A stretch of DNA of 45,282 bases from JBAYNW01 sp041678605 (lineage in GTDB: Bacteria > Cyanobacteriota > Vampirovibrionia > Gastranaerophilales > Gastranaerophilaceae), in NCBI GenBank assembly GCA_041678605.1, contig JBAYNW010000015.1, positions 1 through 45,282 on the forward strand, in the 5' to 3' direction. The translations under genes and the position numbers were made by a program. How positions within the stretch are numbered: position 1 is the first letter of the stretch; each line of letters opens with the position of its first letter. Under the pieces are notes generated by a model. That model did not search any database. It was not told the origin of the DNA and saw only the letters and a list, made by a program, of their open reading frames with translations. This document shows, piece by piece, positions 8,465-16,780 of the stretch.

Positions 8465-8800
8465 CTATAGGGACAAATCATCCAATAATCTTTGGTTTCT
8501 CGAAAGTTTTTCAATCGTTTCGTCGGAAAAAGGGTCCCAGATACCATTGTCAAATAAGTCTTTAACAAGCTGCTCATGTGACAAATCATTCTCACAGGAC
8601 ATGGCAAGATTGCTAAATTGGTTTATGTCCTGCTTTTTTTGATAAAGCTTCAGTTTTTCGTTGGAAATTACATTTTCACAGATTGGAAAATTTTTATAGG
8701 GGTTGTTTATAAGATTAATTACGACATCGCCGATTCTCCCAATTTGTTTAACAAACTGAGCCTTATCAAGTTCATATCCCGTATTAACTGCGTTTAACAT
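8465..8800 (-). CDS. hypothetical protein
   Basis: 111 aa, no family recognised. Predicted soluble and mostly helical, with an acidic C-terminus ('DPFSDETIEKLSRNQRLLDDLSL'). The frame is open to 8830, but ATG 8800 (MLNAVNTGYELDK) is preferred because GGGGAAAA lies directly upstream. Position suggests an operon with the YkgJ-type gene that follows. Confidence 0.55.
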   Translation of the reverse strand: MLNAVNTGYELDKAQFVKQIGRIGDVVINLINNPYKNFPICENVISNEKLKLYQKKQDINQFSNLAMSCENDLSHEQLVKDLFDNGIWDPFSDETIEKLSRNQRLLDDLSL

Positions 8801-8915
8801 TTTTCCCCAACCAACTATTCCTTCACACAATTATTATCCGACATTTTAACCCCGATTTTATCAACCCTGAGGTTTAACTTTATAGACCAGATGGTTAATC
8901 TTTCCAATTTAGGTT

Positions 8916-10469
8916 CTACTTAGTATATTTTTCAACTCCCGGAAATTTATTTTCGCCGGTTTGCTTTTTTGTCAGCCAATACTGAATTTTCGGTATCGCG
9001 GTCGACAAAAAGTAAATCGAAACAGCAAATCCGACACCCAAATTTAGTGCGTTTTTGATGAAGTTGGCTCTGTTTGCTTTTTTCAAGGTTTCCAGAGTAA
9101 TCTCTTTACCGCTTTTTCCCGCTTTTTCTGCAATATCTTTAACGTAATCAACAAGCTGCTGTTTCAATTTTTTCAATTCCTTTTGAGAAACAAATTTAAT
9201 CGGGTTGATTGATTTTTTGTTTGTATAATGGCTGAATATCTTATTCAAAAATCTTGGGTCATTAATTAAGCCGTCACTGTACACATCTTTGGCCTGCTCA
9301 GCCGTCAAAATTGAGACCCCTGCGATTTTTGGCTGAAGTCTTGACATTAACTCGGCACGTTTGAGCATCTTCGGATTATCCTTGATTTTTGCCAGCTCTA
9401 CAAATTCACTCAGGCCGATTGACGTCTTGTTTTTTGCGGCATTATCAATCGCTTCTTGAACTTCTTGCGGGATTTCGGTGCCTTCACCAAAAACAAGAGT
9501 TCTAAATCCTTTTTCATCATAAGAGTTTTCTTTGAAATTTACTCTAAGATGTGCGGTCAGTCTTTTTGCACTTACGGCATCAAGTCTTGTTGTCCTGCCG
9601 TCTTCAAAAAAGTTCAACAGATAGTTCAAGTTGCCTCTGCACAGGTAATAAAAATAAAGGGAGGAAAGGTCTCTAAATAGAATTTCTCTTCTTTCATATT
9701 TGTTTCTAGCGTTAATAGCCCTTCCTCCGATTGTCCCCGTATCTGTAGAGAGCAATTTAATTCTGGCATCATTTTCAAAAACATCTGTTAAATTAAACAG
9801 CGTTTGTGCAACATTCCCGTTAAAGGAAGTATTCTTCTTGTCTTTGTTTGATGTTTTATTTGCAAAACCGTCAAAATTTTCTCCGTTTTTTCGCAACTCC
9901 GCATTTTTGTAATCCAAATTTTCCAGCGATTTTTGGTATTTTCTCGTAATCGCCTGATTTACTTTCGGCACAACAAAGCCTATCATTGCGTTGGCGAGCA
10001 AAATACTGGCTATAATTTTTGTAAATTTGAATGCAGCCAATGTTTTTTGATTGAATTTAAAAATTCTTTTTTGGTCCCGTTCAAGCTCCTTAGGGGTCAT
10101 CTTCTTAAGTTTTTCCATCTGTTCTTTTTTAATCTTGTTAAGATAATTTAAAAGAGGATTTCGTCCCACATCTTCACCCACCTCAAAGTCGACACTGCTA
10201 ACCCTGAAAAGTTTTCGGCCAAGGGCTTCACCCATTTTGTTGAAGGAATACACGCCCCCCAGCCAAACAGCCGCCCCGATAGTTTCTTCTGTACCTCTTT
10301 CTCTGGCCTCGACAAAACCGCCCCTTTTGTGGGCTTGATAAGTTCTTCCGCCCGTTACACTCGCTTCAAGCAAGATAATCGGCAGAAACGCAGCATTTTT
10401 GCCAAGGTCCGAAACAAAGTTTCCGGCCCATTTTTCGAGGTTATAAGAAATTTTACTTAAATTTGACAT
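8916..10469 (-). CDS. hypothetical membrane protein
   Basis: 517 aa, no recognised family. Several hydrophobic stretches could be membrane segments: 'NAAFLPIILLEASV' (about 25-38), 'IIASILLANAMIGFVVP' (about 155-171) and 'LGVGFAVSIYFLSTAI' near the C-terminus (about 475-490). Between them lies a long polar region with a Lys/Glu-rich helix ('KKEQMEKLKKMTPKELERDQKR') and a Lys/Asn-rich linker ending 'NTSFNGNVAQTLF'. That [ST/N]-F-x-[GS] patch resembles one in the orphan proteins at 29099 and 19739. No neighbour suggests a function. Confidence 0.6.
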   Translation of the reverse strand: MSNLSKISYNLEKWAGNFVSDLGKNAAFLPIILLEASVTGGRTYQAHKRGGFVEARERGTEETIGAAVWLGGVYSFNKMGEALGRKLFRVSSVDFEVGEDVGRNPLLNYLNKIKKEQMEKLKKMTPKELERDQKRIFKFNQKTLAAFKFTKIIASILLANAMIGFVVPKVNQAITRKYQKSLENLDYKNAELRKNGENFDGFANKTSNKDKKNTSFNGNVAQTLFNLTDVFENDARIKLLSTDTGTIGGRAINARNKYERREILFRDLSSLYFYYLCRGNLNYLLNFFEDGRTTRLDAVSAKRLTAHLRVNFKENSYDEKGFRTLVFGEGTEIPQEVQEAIDNAAKNKTSIGLSEFVELAKIKDNPKMLKRAELMSRLQPKIAGVSILTAEQAKDVYSDGLINDPRFLNKIFSHYTNKKSINPIKFVSQKELKKLKQQLVDYVKDIAEKAGKSGKEITLETLKKANRANFIKNALNLGVGFAVSIYFLSTAIPKIQYWLTKKQTGENKFPGVEKYTK

Positions 10470-10561
10470 TTTTCCATTTATATTTCGCTAGACGAATATT
10501 TTAAGTTTCCTCAATATTTTTTTTTGCCCTTTTGCGGAGTATTTGTTACACTTTATAACAT

Positions 10562-11863
10562 TTAATTATAAAGTTTTAAAAGGCTCCTGATTTTTTCATC
10601 TGAAATCCCCTGAGGGTTTGATTTTAAATAACTGCTAATGTAATTTTTGCCGACCTCTTTGTTGCCGGTCACAAGGCATATTTGAGCAAACTGGTAAAGA
10701 TAAAATGTGTTCGATTTATCCAAATCGCAAGCTTTTTTTGAATTAGTAAACGAATTTTGCTTGTCGCCCATCCCAGCATAAGCTGCCCCGAGAAGGCCAT
10801 ATAATCCGGCTTTGTCAGGGTCTATAGAAACAGCTTTCCGGTAATTTTTTACAGCCTCTGAATACATTTTTTTACTATAATAAATATCACCCAAATTCGC
10901 CCAGCTTACCGATTTTTCGGGATAAGTCCGTGCATACTCAAGTGCCTGCTGAAGTTGAACATCATTTTGTCCGTTGTTTTTTGCAAGCAATGTCTTTTTG
11001 TCCATTTTATAGAACATATTCAGCGTATTCAAGTCTCTTTGAGTTAACTCAAGCTTGACCCGATTGCCAGAGGCCGCCATAACGTCATTTTCATTAGGGC
11101 TGTGTCCGTTGAAACCAAGCGAATGGCCTATTTCGTGCAGAGTTGAAGCAAAAATAAAATTATCGTCAAATATTTTGTTAGAATTAGGATCGGCGGTTAA
11201 AATATGAATTTCTGATTTCGATATATTATCGCCCATGTAATAGGGCTTTGAGTATCCGGCAACAAAGCCGTCCTTCGTTTCGGAATTTTCCAGTTTGTTT
11301 TTAAAATCTACCTTAATTTGAGCCTGTTCGGGCGAATTTATAAAGCTAAAACTAACCAGATTCCCGCTTTTTGCCTGCCATTGTTTAAATGCGTTTTGCA
11401 CCAATACCTTTTGCCTTTGAGGCTCGATATAAACCTTTAAAGGAAAGGATTTCCATCCGGCAGTCTGCCCGCCGCTTGTAAGAACATAGTCAAGATAATT
11501 GTCTTTATATTTTGTCAGGTTCTCTGTTGAAGCAACAGAGCCGGTTTGCTGATAAGACTTTTTGATTAAATATAGGCCTTTTTCCGAAAGCATTGCAGCA
11601 TCAGAGCTTGGAGCCAAAAGTATAATTCTGTTGTATTGTTCAATCGCATCGGAATTTCTCTTTTGCCTTAAATATGTCTGGGCTAAATAATATCGGGCAT
11701 TGACGTTTTTTGGGCTAATCCTGACAGCATGTTCAAGGTTGGCCGCCGCCTTGTCATAAGCACCTTTTTTGAAAGCATCTGCCCCTACGAAGTAATAATC
11801 CGCAGCAAAAACTTTTGCCGAAAATACAAATATAAAAAATAAGCTCAAAAAAATCTTTTTCAT
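10562..11863 (-). CDS. secreted TPR-containing matrixin-like metalloprotease
   Basis: 433 aa with an N-terminal signal peptide (MKKIFLSLFFIFVFSAKVFA, cleavage near residue 20). Domains in order: TPR repeats (about 25-100, 'YDKAAANLEHAVRISPKNVNARYYLAQTYL'), a metzincin catalytic domain with zinc motif HEIGHSLGFNGH at 243-254 and a following Met ('NENDVMAAS', Met-turn), then more TPRs (about 310-420). This is the HExxHxxGxxH signature of matrixins/M10-like peptidases, so zinc-dependent proteolysis outside the cytoplasm is likely; substrate unknown. I chose ATG 11863 because the signal peptide starts there and a TATAAT box ends 6 nt upstream, implying leaderless translation. TPRs on both sides of a metzincin domain are unusual. 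Confidence 0.8.
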   Translation of the reverse strand: MKKIFLSLFFIFVFSAKVFAADYYFVGADAFKKGAYDKAAANLEHAVRISPKNVNARYYLAQTYLRQKRNSDAIEQYNRIILLAPSSDAAMLSEKGLYLIKKSYQQTGSVASTENLTKYKDNYLDYVLTSGGQTAGWKSFPLKVYIEPQRQKVLVQNAFKQWQAKSGNLVSFSFINSPEQAQIKVDFKNKLENSETKDGFVAGYSKPYYMGDNISKSEIHILTADPNSNKIFDDNFIFASTLHEIGHSLGFNGHSPNENDVMAASGNRVKLELTQRDLNTLNMFYKMDKKTLLAKNNGQNDVQLQQALEYARTYPEKSVSWANLGDIYYSKKMYSEAVKNYRKAVSIDPDKAGLYGLLGAAYAGMGDKQNSFTNSKKACDLDKSNTFYLYQFAQICLVTGNKEVGKNYISSYLKSNPQGISDEKIRSLLKLYN

Positions 11864-11869
11864 AGGGCA

Positions 11870-11878
11870 ATTATAGCA
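11870..11878 (-). promoter_or_regulatory. extended -10 promoter, probable leaderless start
   Basis: TGCTATAAT on the minus strand; the TATAAT hexamer is the complement of 11870-11875 and TGC of 11876-11878. It ends 6 nt before ATG 11863, and there is no SD. Confidence 0.6.
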
Positions 11879-11904
11879 CATAAAGCCACCGGAGAAAAAT
11901 AAAA

Positions 11905-11923
11905 AAGCGGGCGATGCCCGCTT
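11905..11923 (-). terminator. intrinsic terminator after the 11959-12132 gene
   Basis: Stem AAGCGGGC/GCCCGCTT with a 3-nt loop; on the minus strand it is followed by TTTTTTATTTTT. Confidence 0.85.
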
Positions 11924-11958
11924 AAAAATAACAAAATTTCCCTATCCTTTAATAATTC

Positions 11959-12132
11959 TTATGCAATAAAATTATAACCAATCCAGCCCGCTCCGTGGAA
12001 AAATGATTCTTCCATAAGCTGTTTCATGGTTTTTCTTCTAATATCTTTTTTATTCAGCTCAACGGCGTTTATATCCTCTGAAATCTCTTTATATTTTTCT
12101 GAAATAGTTTGACTAAGTAATAGTGCTGCCAT
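11959..12132 (-). CDS. hypothetical small protein
   Basis: 57 aa, starting MAALLLSQTISEKYKEI. Charged, helical, no membrane segment; 'NKKDIRRKTMKQLMEESFFHGAGWIGYNFIA' at the C-terminus. The start at 12132 is supported by AAAAGGAAAAAG upstream; the open frame continues to 12180 across the promoter-like TTGACT region (12175-12180). It lies just downstream of tadC but has its own strong terminator (11905-11923). No family recognised, and it does not look like a Flp pilin. Confidence 0.55.
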   Translation of the reverse strand: MAALLLSQTISEKYKEISEDINAVELNKKDIRRKTMKQLMEESFFHGAGWIGYNFIA

Positions 12133-12231
12133 TTTCTTTTTCCTTTTCTCTCTGTTATATATATAAAGAATAAAAGTCAAAAAATATTGACTTTTTATAT
12201 CTTGTTTATATATAAAGTTTACAAAAGTTTA

Positions 12232-13119
12232 CTAATGATTCAGGTTAAGCATGATTTTTTGGATGGCCGGATACATTATTATAATGAAAATAGCGGGCAG
12301 CATGCACAAAACCATCGGGATAGTCATTTTTGTGCTGGCCTGCTGAGATAATTCTTCAATTCTTTGTCTTTTTTTTGTTCTCATCGAATCACAAAAAGCG
12401 TTTAGTGATTGAGTTATGCTTGTTCCAAGCCTGTCTGTCTGAATTAATAATGCCACAAAAGACTGTAAATCTTGATTTTGATTTCTCAGAATTAAATTTT
12501 TATAAGTATCTTCACGATTTAGTCCGGACAAAATATCTTTATTTAACCTGCTGAATTCAACAGACACCGTTTCAGATGTAAGCTTAAATTCTTCCGCAAC
12601 TTTTTCAAAGGAAGCATCCAGCCCCAAGCCCGCCTGCACGCAAATAGAAAGCAAATCTACAGCATCCGGCAAATACTTCATAAACTCCTTTTGCCTGAAC
12701 TTTATTTTTCTTTTTAATATAATTTCGGGTATTTTATAAACCACATAAAGTAAAAGAATACAAATTAGAATCATTTCCATGGAAAAAGAGTAAAATAGCA
12801 ACGCAACGCAGAATACGCCTGCTATAAGGGTATTTGCCAATTTTTTGGCGTCATATTTTATTACATCTTCCTCCGAAGATGCGTAGCCTGCCTGCAGCAA
12901 AAGTTTTTTGCTCTTGCTTATGTAATCAGAGGTTTGGGCATTTTTTTGAGAAAAAGGCTTAATCAATTCCTGCAGACTTGTCATCAAATTTACAAAAAAC
13001 GAATCGTTCTTGCGGGATGTTTTTGTAAACCTTTTTTCAAGCAGGGAAACGGACTCATTGGTAAGGATGAGTGTTAATATTAAAAATAATATTCCTATTG
13101 TTAAAGAAGCTATTAAAAT
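12232..13119 (-). CDS. tadC: Tad pilus assembly inner-membrane protein TadC (ATT start)
   Basis: Second platform protein of the Tad secretion/pilus machine, with a T2SSF domain ('LPDAVDLLSICVQAGLGLDASFEKVAEEF', 'FVALLIQTDRLGTSITQSL'). Conventional start codons give only 251 aa from TTG 12987 with no ribosome-binding site. The same frame stays open upstream for 44 codons to an ATT at 13119, preceded by an ideal TAGGAG that overlaps the tadB stop. That extension encodes a clear transmembrane helix (ILIASLTIGILFLILTLIL), as expected at the TadC N-terminus. I therefore propose AUU initiation coupled to tadB, giving 295 aa. Further membrane segments lie near the middle and C-terminus. Confidence 0.85.
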   Translation of the reverse strand: MLIASLTIGILFLILTLILTNESVSLLEKRFTKTSRKNDSFFVNLMTSLQELIKPFSQKNAQTSDYISKSKKLLLQAGYASSEEDVIKYDAKKLANTLIAGVFCVALLFYSFSMEMILICILLLYVVYKIPEIILKRKIKFRQKEFMKYLPDAVDLLSICVQAGLGLDASFEKVAEEFKLTSETVSVEFSRLNKDILSGLNREDTYKNLILRNQNQDLQSFVALLIQTDRLGTSITQSLNAFCDSMRTKKRQRIEELSQQASTKMTIPMVLCMLPAIFIIIMYPAIQKIMLNLNH

Positions 13120-13129
13120 GGTATTTCTC

Positions 13130-14098
13130 CTAAATTTCTATATTGCTTATTTGCTTAACCGATATAAATCCCGCTACAATCAGCCCTATTGCCACACAAA
13201 AAGCCAATTGTCCGTCTTTGGTTTCAAACAGAGGTTTTACATATTCCGGATTTAAGAAAAAGATTACCAGCAAAACCATCACCGGAACAACGCCCAGAAC
13301 GATTCCTGAAATTCTTGTCTGAGCAGTTTGAACTCTCAGTTGTCCCAGCAGTTTAAATCGCTCTCTGATTGTTGCAGAAAGGCTGTCAAGAAGCTCTGCA
13401 AGATTTCCGCCGACTTCCTTTTGTATTAAAACCGCAGTAATGAAAAATCTTAGGTCAAGGCTTTGTGGCATTACTTTTATCATGCTGTAAAAAGCGTCTT
13501 TTGTGTCAATTCCGAGTGATATATCCCTTTGTGCCGTCAGAAACACATCAGAAATCGGCTTTGGCATTTCGCCGGTTACTATATCTATTGCCGAAAACAG
13601 AGGATGTCCGGCTCTAAGCGAGCTTGCCATGAGATTAAGGGCATCGGGAAACTGCTTTGAAAAATCCATGAACCTTTTATTAATGAGGTATTTTAAGTAC
13701 ATCGTCGGGATAAACAATGCAACAAGGCCAAACAGGGACATTAATTTAAATGGAGTGAGCAAGAAAATCAAGCAGGGGAGTACGCAAATAATGCTGATAA
13801 AAATAAAAACATCTATTTGCATGTTTACATCTGATAACTGCAGCAATTCCTTAATTTCTCCGGTAAAACCGTAACCCTTTAAGATTTTTTCGGCTCCAAG
13901 AAATTTGTAACCGCTGTCCTGCTTGCTTAAATCAATTTCGCTTTTTTTGTCATACAACTCGCTTATATTTGATTTACGCTTAATTTTGTCCAGTCTTCTA
14001 AGCACATTAGGACTTAAATTCTTTTCAAGAATAAAGATTACCCAAACAAAGATTGCGGCACTTATACCAACGATTAAACTTAAAATTAAATAAATCAT
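13130..14098 (-). CDS. tadB: Tad pilus assembly inner-membrane protein TadB
   Basis: 322-aa polytopic platform protein with a T2SSF domain. There is one N-terminal membrane helix (2-24), a central pair (about 95-140), the conserved 'FPDALNLMASSLRAGHPLFSAIDIV' region and 'LIQKEVGGNLAELLDSLSATIRERFKL', then C-terminal helices. It works with TadC and the TadA ATPase to assemble Flp/Tad pili. Its ATG overlaps the tadA stop (ATGA), showing translational coupling; its own stop overlaps the ribosome-binding site of tadC. Confidence 0.92.
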   Translation of the reverse strand: MIYLILSLIVGISAAIFVWVIFILEKNLSPNVLRRLDKIKRKSNISELYDKKSEIDLSKQDSGYKFLGAEKILKGYGFTGEIKELLQLSDVNMQIDVFIFISIICVLPCLIFLLTPFKLMSLFGLVALFIPTMYLKYLINKRFMDFSKQFPDALNLMASSLRAGHPLFSAIDIVTGEMPKPISDVFLTAQRDISLGIDTKDAFYSMIKVMPQSLDLRFFITAVLIQKEVGGNLAELLDSLSATIRERFKLLGQLRVQTAQTRISGIVLGVVPVMVLLVIFFLNPEYVKPLFETKDGQLAFCVAIGLIVAGFISVKQISNIEI

Positions 14099-15573
14099 TT
14101 TTGTAACCTTTGACTAAAAATATTAGTATGCTGCTGCATAAGCCGGCTTTTCATAATCAATTCTTGTTCAGTTTGCTGGCCTGATACCATTTCGCCGACA
14201 TAAGTGTGTTTTCTTTCTTTGTTAAAGTATTCCAGAGGAATTGAAAAATTTTTCTCTTTAAATTTCTCTGTAAACTTAGGTCTGATGCCCGTTGAAACGT
14301 GGCGGCCCTGAACCTTCAAATTTTCAAAACCTGTCTGTTCAAAAGAGAATATTTCCTGCATAGAAATAACACTTCCCTCCATACCCGTAATTTCAGACAC
14401 AGAAGTAATTTTTCTTGTTCCGTCCTGCAATCTGCCGACTTGAACCACCAAATTTATTGCCGAAACGATTTGGGATTTAATATTCTTTTCAGGCAATTCA
14501 ATACCTGAATACATTGACATTGTTTCAAGTCTTGACAGGGCATCTCTCGGGGAATTTGCGTGAAGTGTTGTTAAAGACCCGTCATGGCCCGTGTTCATCG
14601 CCTGAAGCATGTCCAGAGCTTCCGCCCCGCGGCATTCTCCTATTATTATCCTATCGGGACGCATTCTCAAAGCATTAATTACCAAATCTCTTGCTGATAT
14701 TTGTCCGGCTCCTTCTATATTTGCCGGCCTTGACTCAAGCCTTACTATATGCTCCTGCTGGAGGGCCAATTCTGCAGAATCTTCTATTGTTATAATTCTC
14801 TCGTCATTTGGAATTTCGGAAGAAAGGCTGTTGAGCAAAGTTGTTTTACCTGCACCGGTACCACCGCTTATAACGATATTTAATTTTGCTTTTACTGCAA
14901 TGGAGAGAGTTTCAGCAATTTCTTTTGATAAAGACCCCCATTTCAAAAGACTTTCCAAATTTCCTGCATCCTGCTTGAACTTTCTTATGGAAAGTGTCGG
15001 CCCGTCAAGGGCAAGCGGCGGAATAATCGCATTCACACGGGAGCCGTCGGTTAGCCTTGCGTCAACCATCGGTGATTTTTCGTCAATTCTTCTTCCGACT
15101 TTTGAAACTATACGTTCTATTATATTTCTTAAATGTTGATTATCCTTAAAGGTAACACCGGTCTTGTAAAGTTTGCCGTTTTTTTCCACATAAACGTTTT
15201 TTGCCCCGTTGACAAGAATATCTGAAATGCTATTATCTTCCAACAGAGGGTCCAATGGTCCATAACCTTTTGCTTCCTGAATGATTTCTTTTATAAGTCT
15301 GTCTTTTTCGTTCTTATTAAGAGGAACATTTTTGAAAGTACCTGCCAATTGGCTTTCGACAAATTGACGAATCAGTTCTTTTTGCTGATTATCGTCATAA
15401 TCTATCCACGTTGGAGTAGAATTTACTTTTTCAACCAAAAGAACATGCAGCTGTTCTTTTAGTTTCAAAAAGTCATTGCCTGCCGACATAGAAAATGCTA
15501 AACTATTTTCTACGGTTGAAGATTGATTTTGTAAAGGCACGCCTTTTGCGTTTAGTCTATCTCTCAGGGACAC
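14095..15573 (-). CDS. cpaF: Tad pilus assembly ATPase TadA/CpaF
   Basis: Secretion ATPase of the VirB11/GspE superfamily that powers Tad pilus assembly. 492 aa, GTG start with AAGGAG upstream. Walker A is GGTGAGKT at 237-244; Walker B/Glu region 'PDRIIIGECRGAEALDMLQAMNTGHDGSLTTLHAN' carries the catalytic Glu and the Asp/His-box residues typical of CpaF. The N-terminal all-helical domain (about 30-110) and 'GYGPLDPLLEDNSISDILVNG' are also standard. The C-terminal tail after about residue 420 is longer than in many CpaF proteins. Confidence 0.95.
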   Translation of the reverse strand: MSLRDRLNAKGVPLQNQSSTVENSLAFSMSAGNDFLKLKEQLHVLLVEKVNSTPTWIDYDDNQQKELIRQFVESQLAGTFKNVPLNKNEKDRLIKEIIQEAKGYGPLDPLLEDNSISDILVNGAKNVYVEKNGKLYKTGVTFKDNQHLRNIIERIVSKVGRRIDEKSPMVDARLTDGSRVNAIIPPLALDGPTLSIRKFKQDAGNLESLLKWGSLSKEIAETLSIAVKAKLNIVISGGTGAGKTTLLNSLSSEIPNDERIITIEDSAELALQQEHIVRLESRPANIEGAGQISARDLVINALRMRPDRIIIGECRGAEALDMLQAMNTGHDGSLTTLHANSPRDALSRLETMSMYSGIELPEKNIKSQIVSAINLVVQVGRLQDGTRKITSVSEITGMEGSVISMQEIFSFEQTGFENLKVQGRHVSTGIRPKFTEKFKEKNFSIPLEYFNKERKHTYVGEMVSGQQTEQELIMKSRLMQQHTNIFSQRLQK

Positions 15574-15583
15574 TTAATACTCC

Positions 15584-16780
15584 TTACTTAAACAAATTAG
15601 CAAAATTGAAAAACGGCTTTCTGGAAACTTTGCTGGCAAAATCTTGCTTGTATATATTGTCCGAAAGAAGGGCCGCCAGTTCTCTATAGCTTTGCGAAAT
15701 GTTTGACTCCGAATTTATCATTCCAACAGGTATTCCCTTGTTTATTGCAGACATTATTGTAAAATAGTTGTTAGGAACTTTCCAATAAACTTTTTGCCCG
15801 AGAACATCCTCTACGTCTTCAACTTTTATTTCATCATTTTCCATGTACCTGTTGAGTACAATTTTTGTTTTTTCTTTTTCGTAACCCAATCTTTCAAACA
15901 AATCCAGACATCTCTGACAATTTCTTATTGCCGGAAGATTGACTATTGTTATCAACAGAATCAGGTCGGAATTATCAAGTGCCGTAATCGTTTTCCCGTC
16001 AAAATTTGCACTTGTATCAACCACTATGTAAGAAAAAGCCTGCTTTAAAACTGAAAATAATGTCGCAATCTGTTCTGCGGTAATATCTTCAGCCTGTTCC
16101 AAATAAGGCGGATCCGCCAAAATATAAAGACTCGTATCCTTATATTTCTCCAGAGTACTGAGCAAAAAAGTTTCGTCAATTCTTGACAAATTCTGGATTA
16201 CATAAGAAATATCAAAAGACGGATTTATATCCAAAAACGTTGTAATATCTCCGAGTTGTAAGTTCAAATCAATTAGGGCCACTTTTTCCTTTGTCATATT
16301 GGCAAGTTCCAAAGCCAAATTGGTTGCAATAGCAGTTTTTCCGATTCCGCCTTTATTTGAAAAAGTTGTAATAACTCTGCATTTTTTATTTTCCGAATGA
16401 AGCCCTACGACCTGTTCCTTAAGCTTATTCAAAGAATTTATTAAATCTTCTTTTATTACGGGTTTCGGCAAAAACTCTCTTGCACCCGCACGCATAGCTT
16501 TAATGATAGTGTCGGTCGAATAATTTGATGAAGTTACTACTATTTTGCAGGTTTTGTGATTAGCCGAAATTTTACCTATAATGTCCAGAGCAAGTTCGAC
16601 TTTTTTGGAAATATCAATAATTACAATGGAAGGTCTTTCTTCTAAAATAGCATTATAACCTTTTATTATATCGACGAATTCACCGGTGATATGAAAATCT
16701 AAATCCTTCAGATACAATTTTAGCAATTCTATGGATTGAGCTTCGGTGTCTATTATTACTGTCGGGATTTGGTTTGTCAT
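15584..16780 (-). CDS. cpaE: Tad pilus localisation protein CpaE/TadZ (receiver-like + ParA-type ATPase)
   Basis: 398 aa. Residues 5-120 form a receiver-like domain ('PTVIIDTEAQSIELL', 'SIVIIDISKK', 'AGAREFLPKPV'). The rest is a MinD/ParA-family ATPase with deviant Walker A 'SNKGGIGKTAIATNLALEL' (143-150 for the core) and 'KVALIDLNLQLGDITTFLDI'. In Tad systems this protein places the machine at the cell pole. ATG start with AGGATGGA; the start overlaps the cpaC stop (ATGA). Confidence 0.92.
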   Translation of the reverse strand: MTNQIPTVIIDTEAQSIELLKLYLKDLDFHITGEFVDIIKGYNAILEERPSIVIIDISKKVELALDIIGKISANHKTCKIVVTSSNYSTDTIIKAMRAGAREFLPKPVIKEDLINSLNKLKEQVVGLHSENKKCRVITTFSNKGGIGKTAIATNLALELANMTKEKVALIDLNLQLGDITTFLDINPSFDISYVIQNLSRIDETFLLSTLEKYKDTSLYILADPPYLEQAEDITAEQIATLFSVLKQAFSYIVVDTSANFDGKTITALDNSDLILLITIVNLPAIRNCQRCLDLFERLGYEKEKTKIVLNRYMENDEIKVEDVEDVLGQKVYWKVPNNYFTIMSAINKGIPVGMINSESNISQSYRELAALLSDNIYKQDFASKVSRKPFFNFANLFK

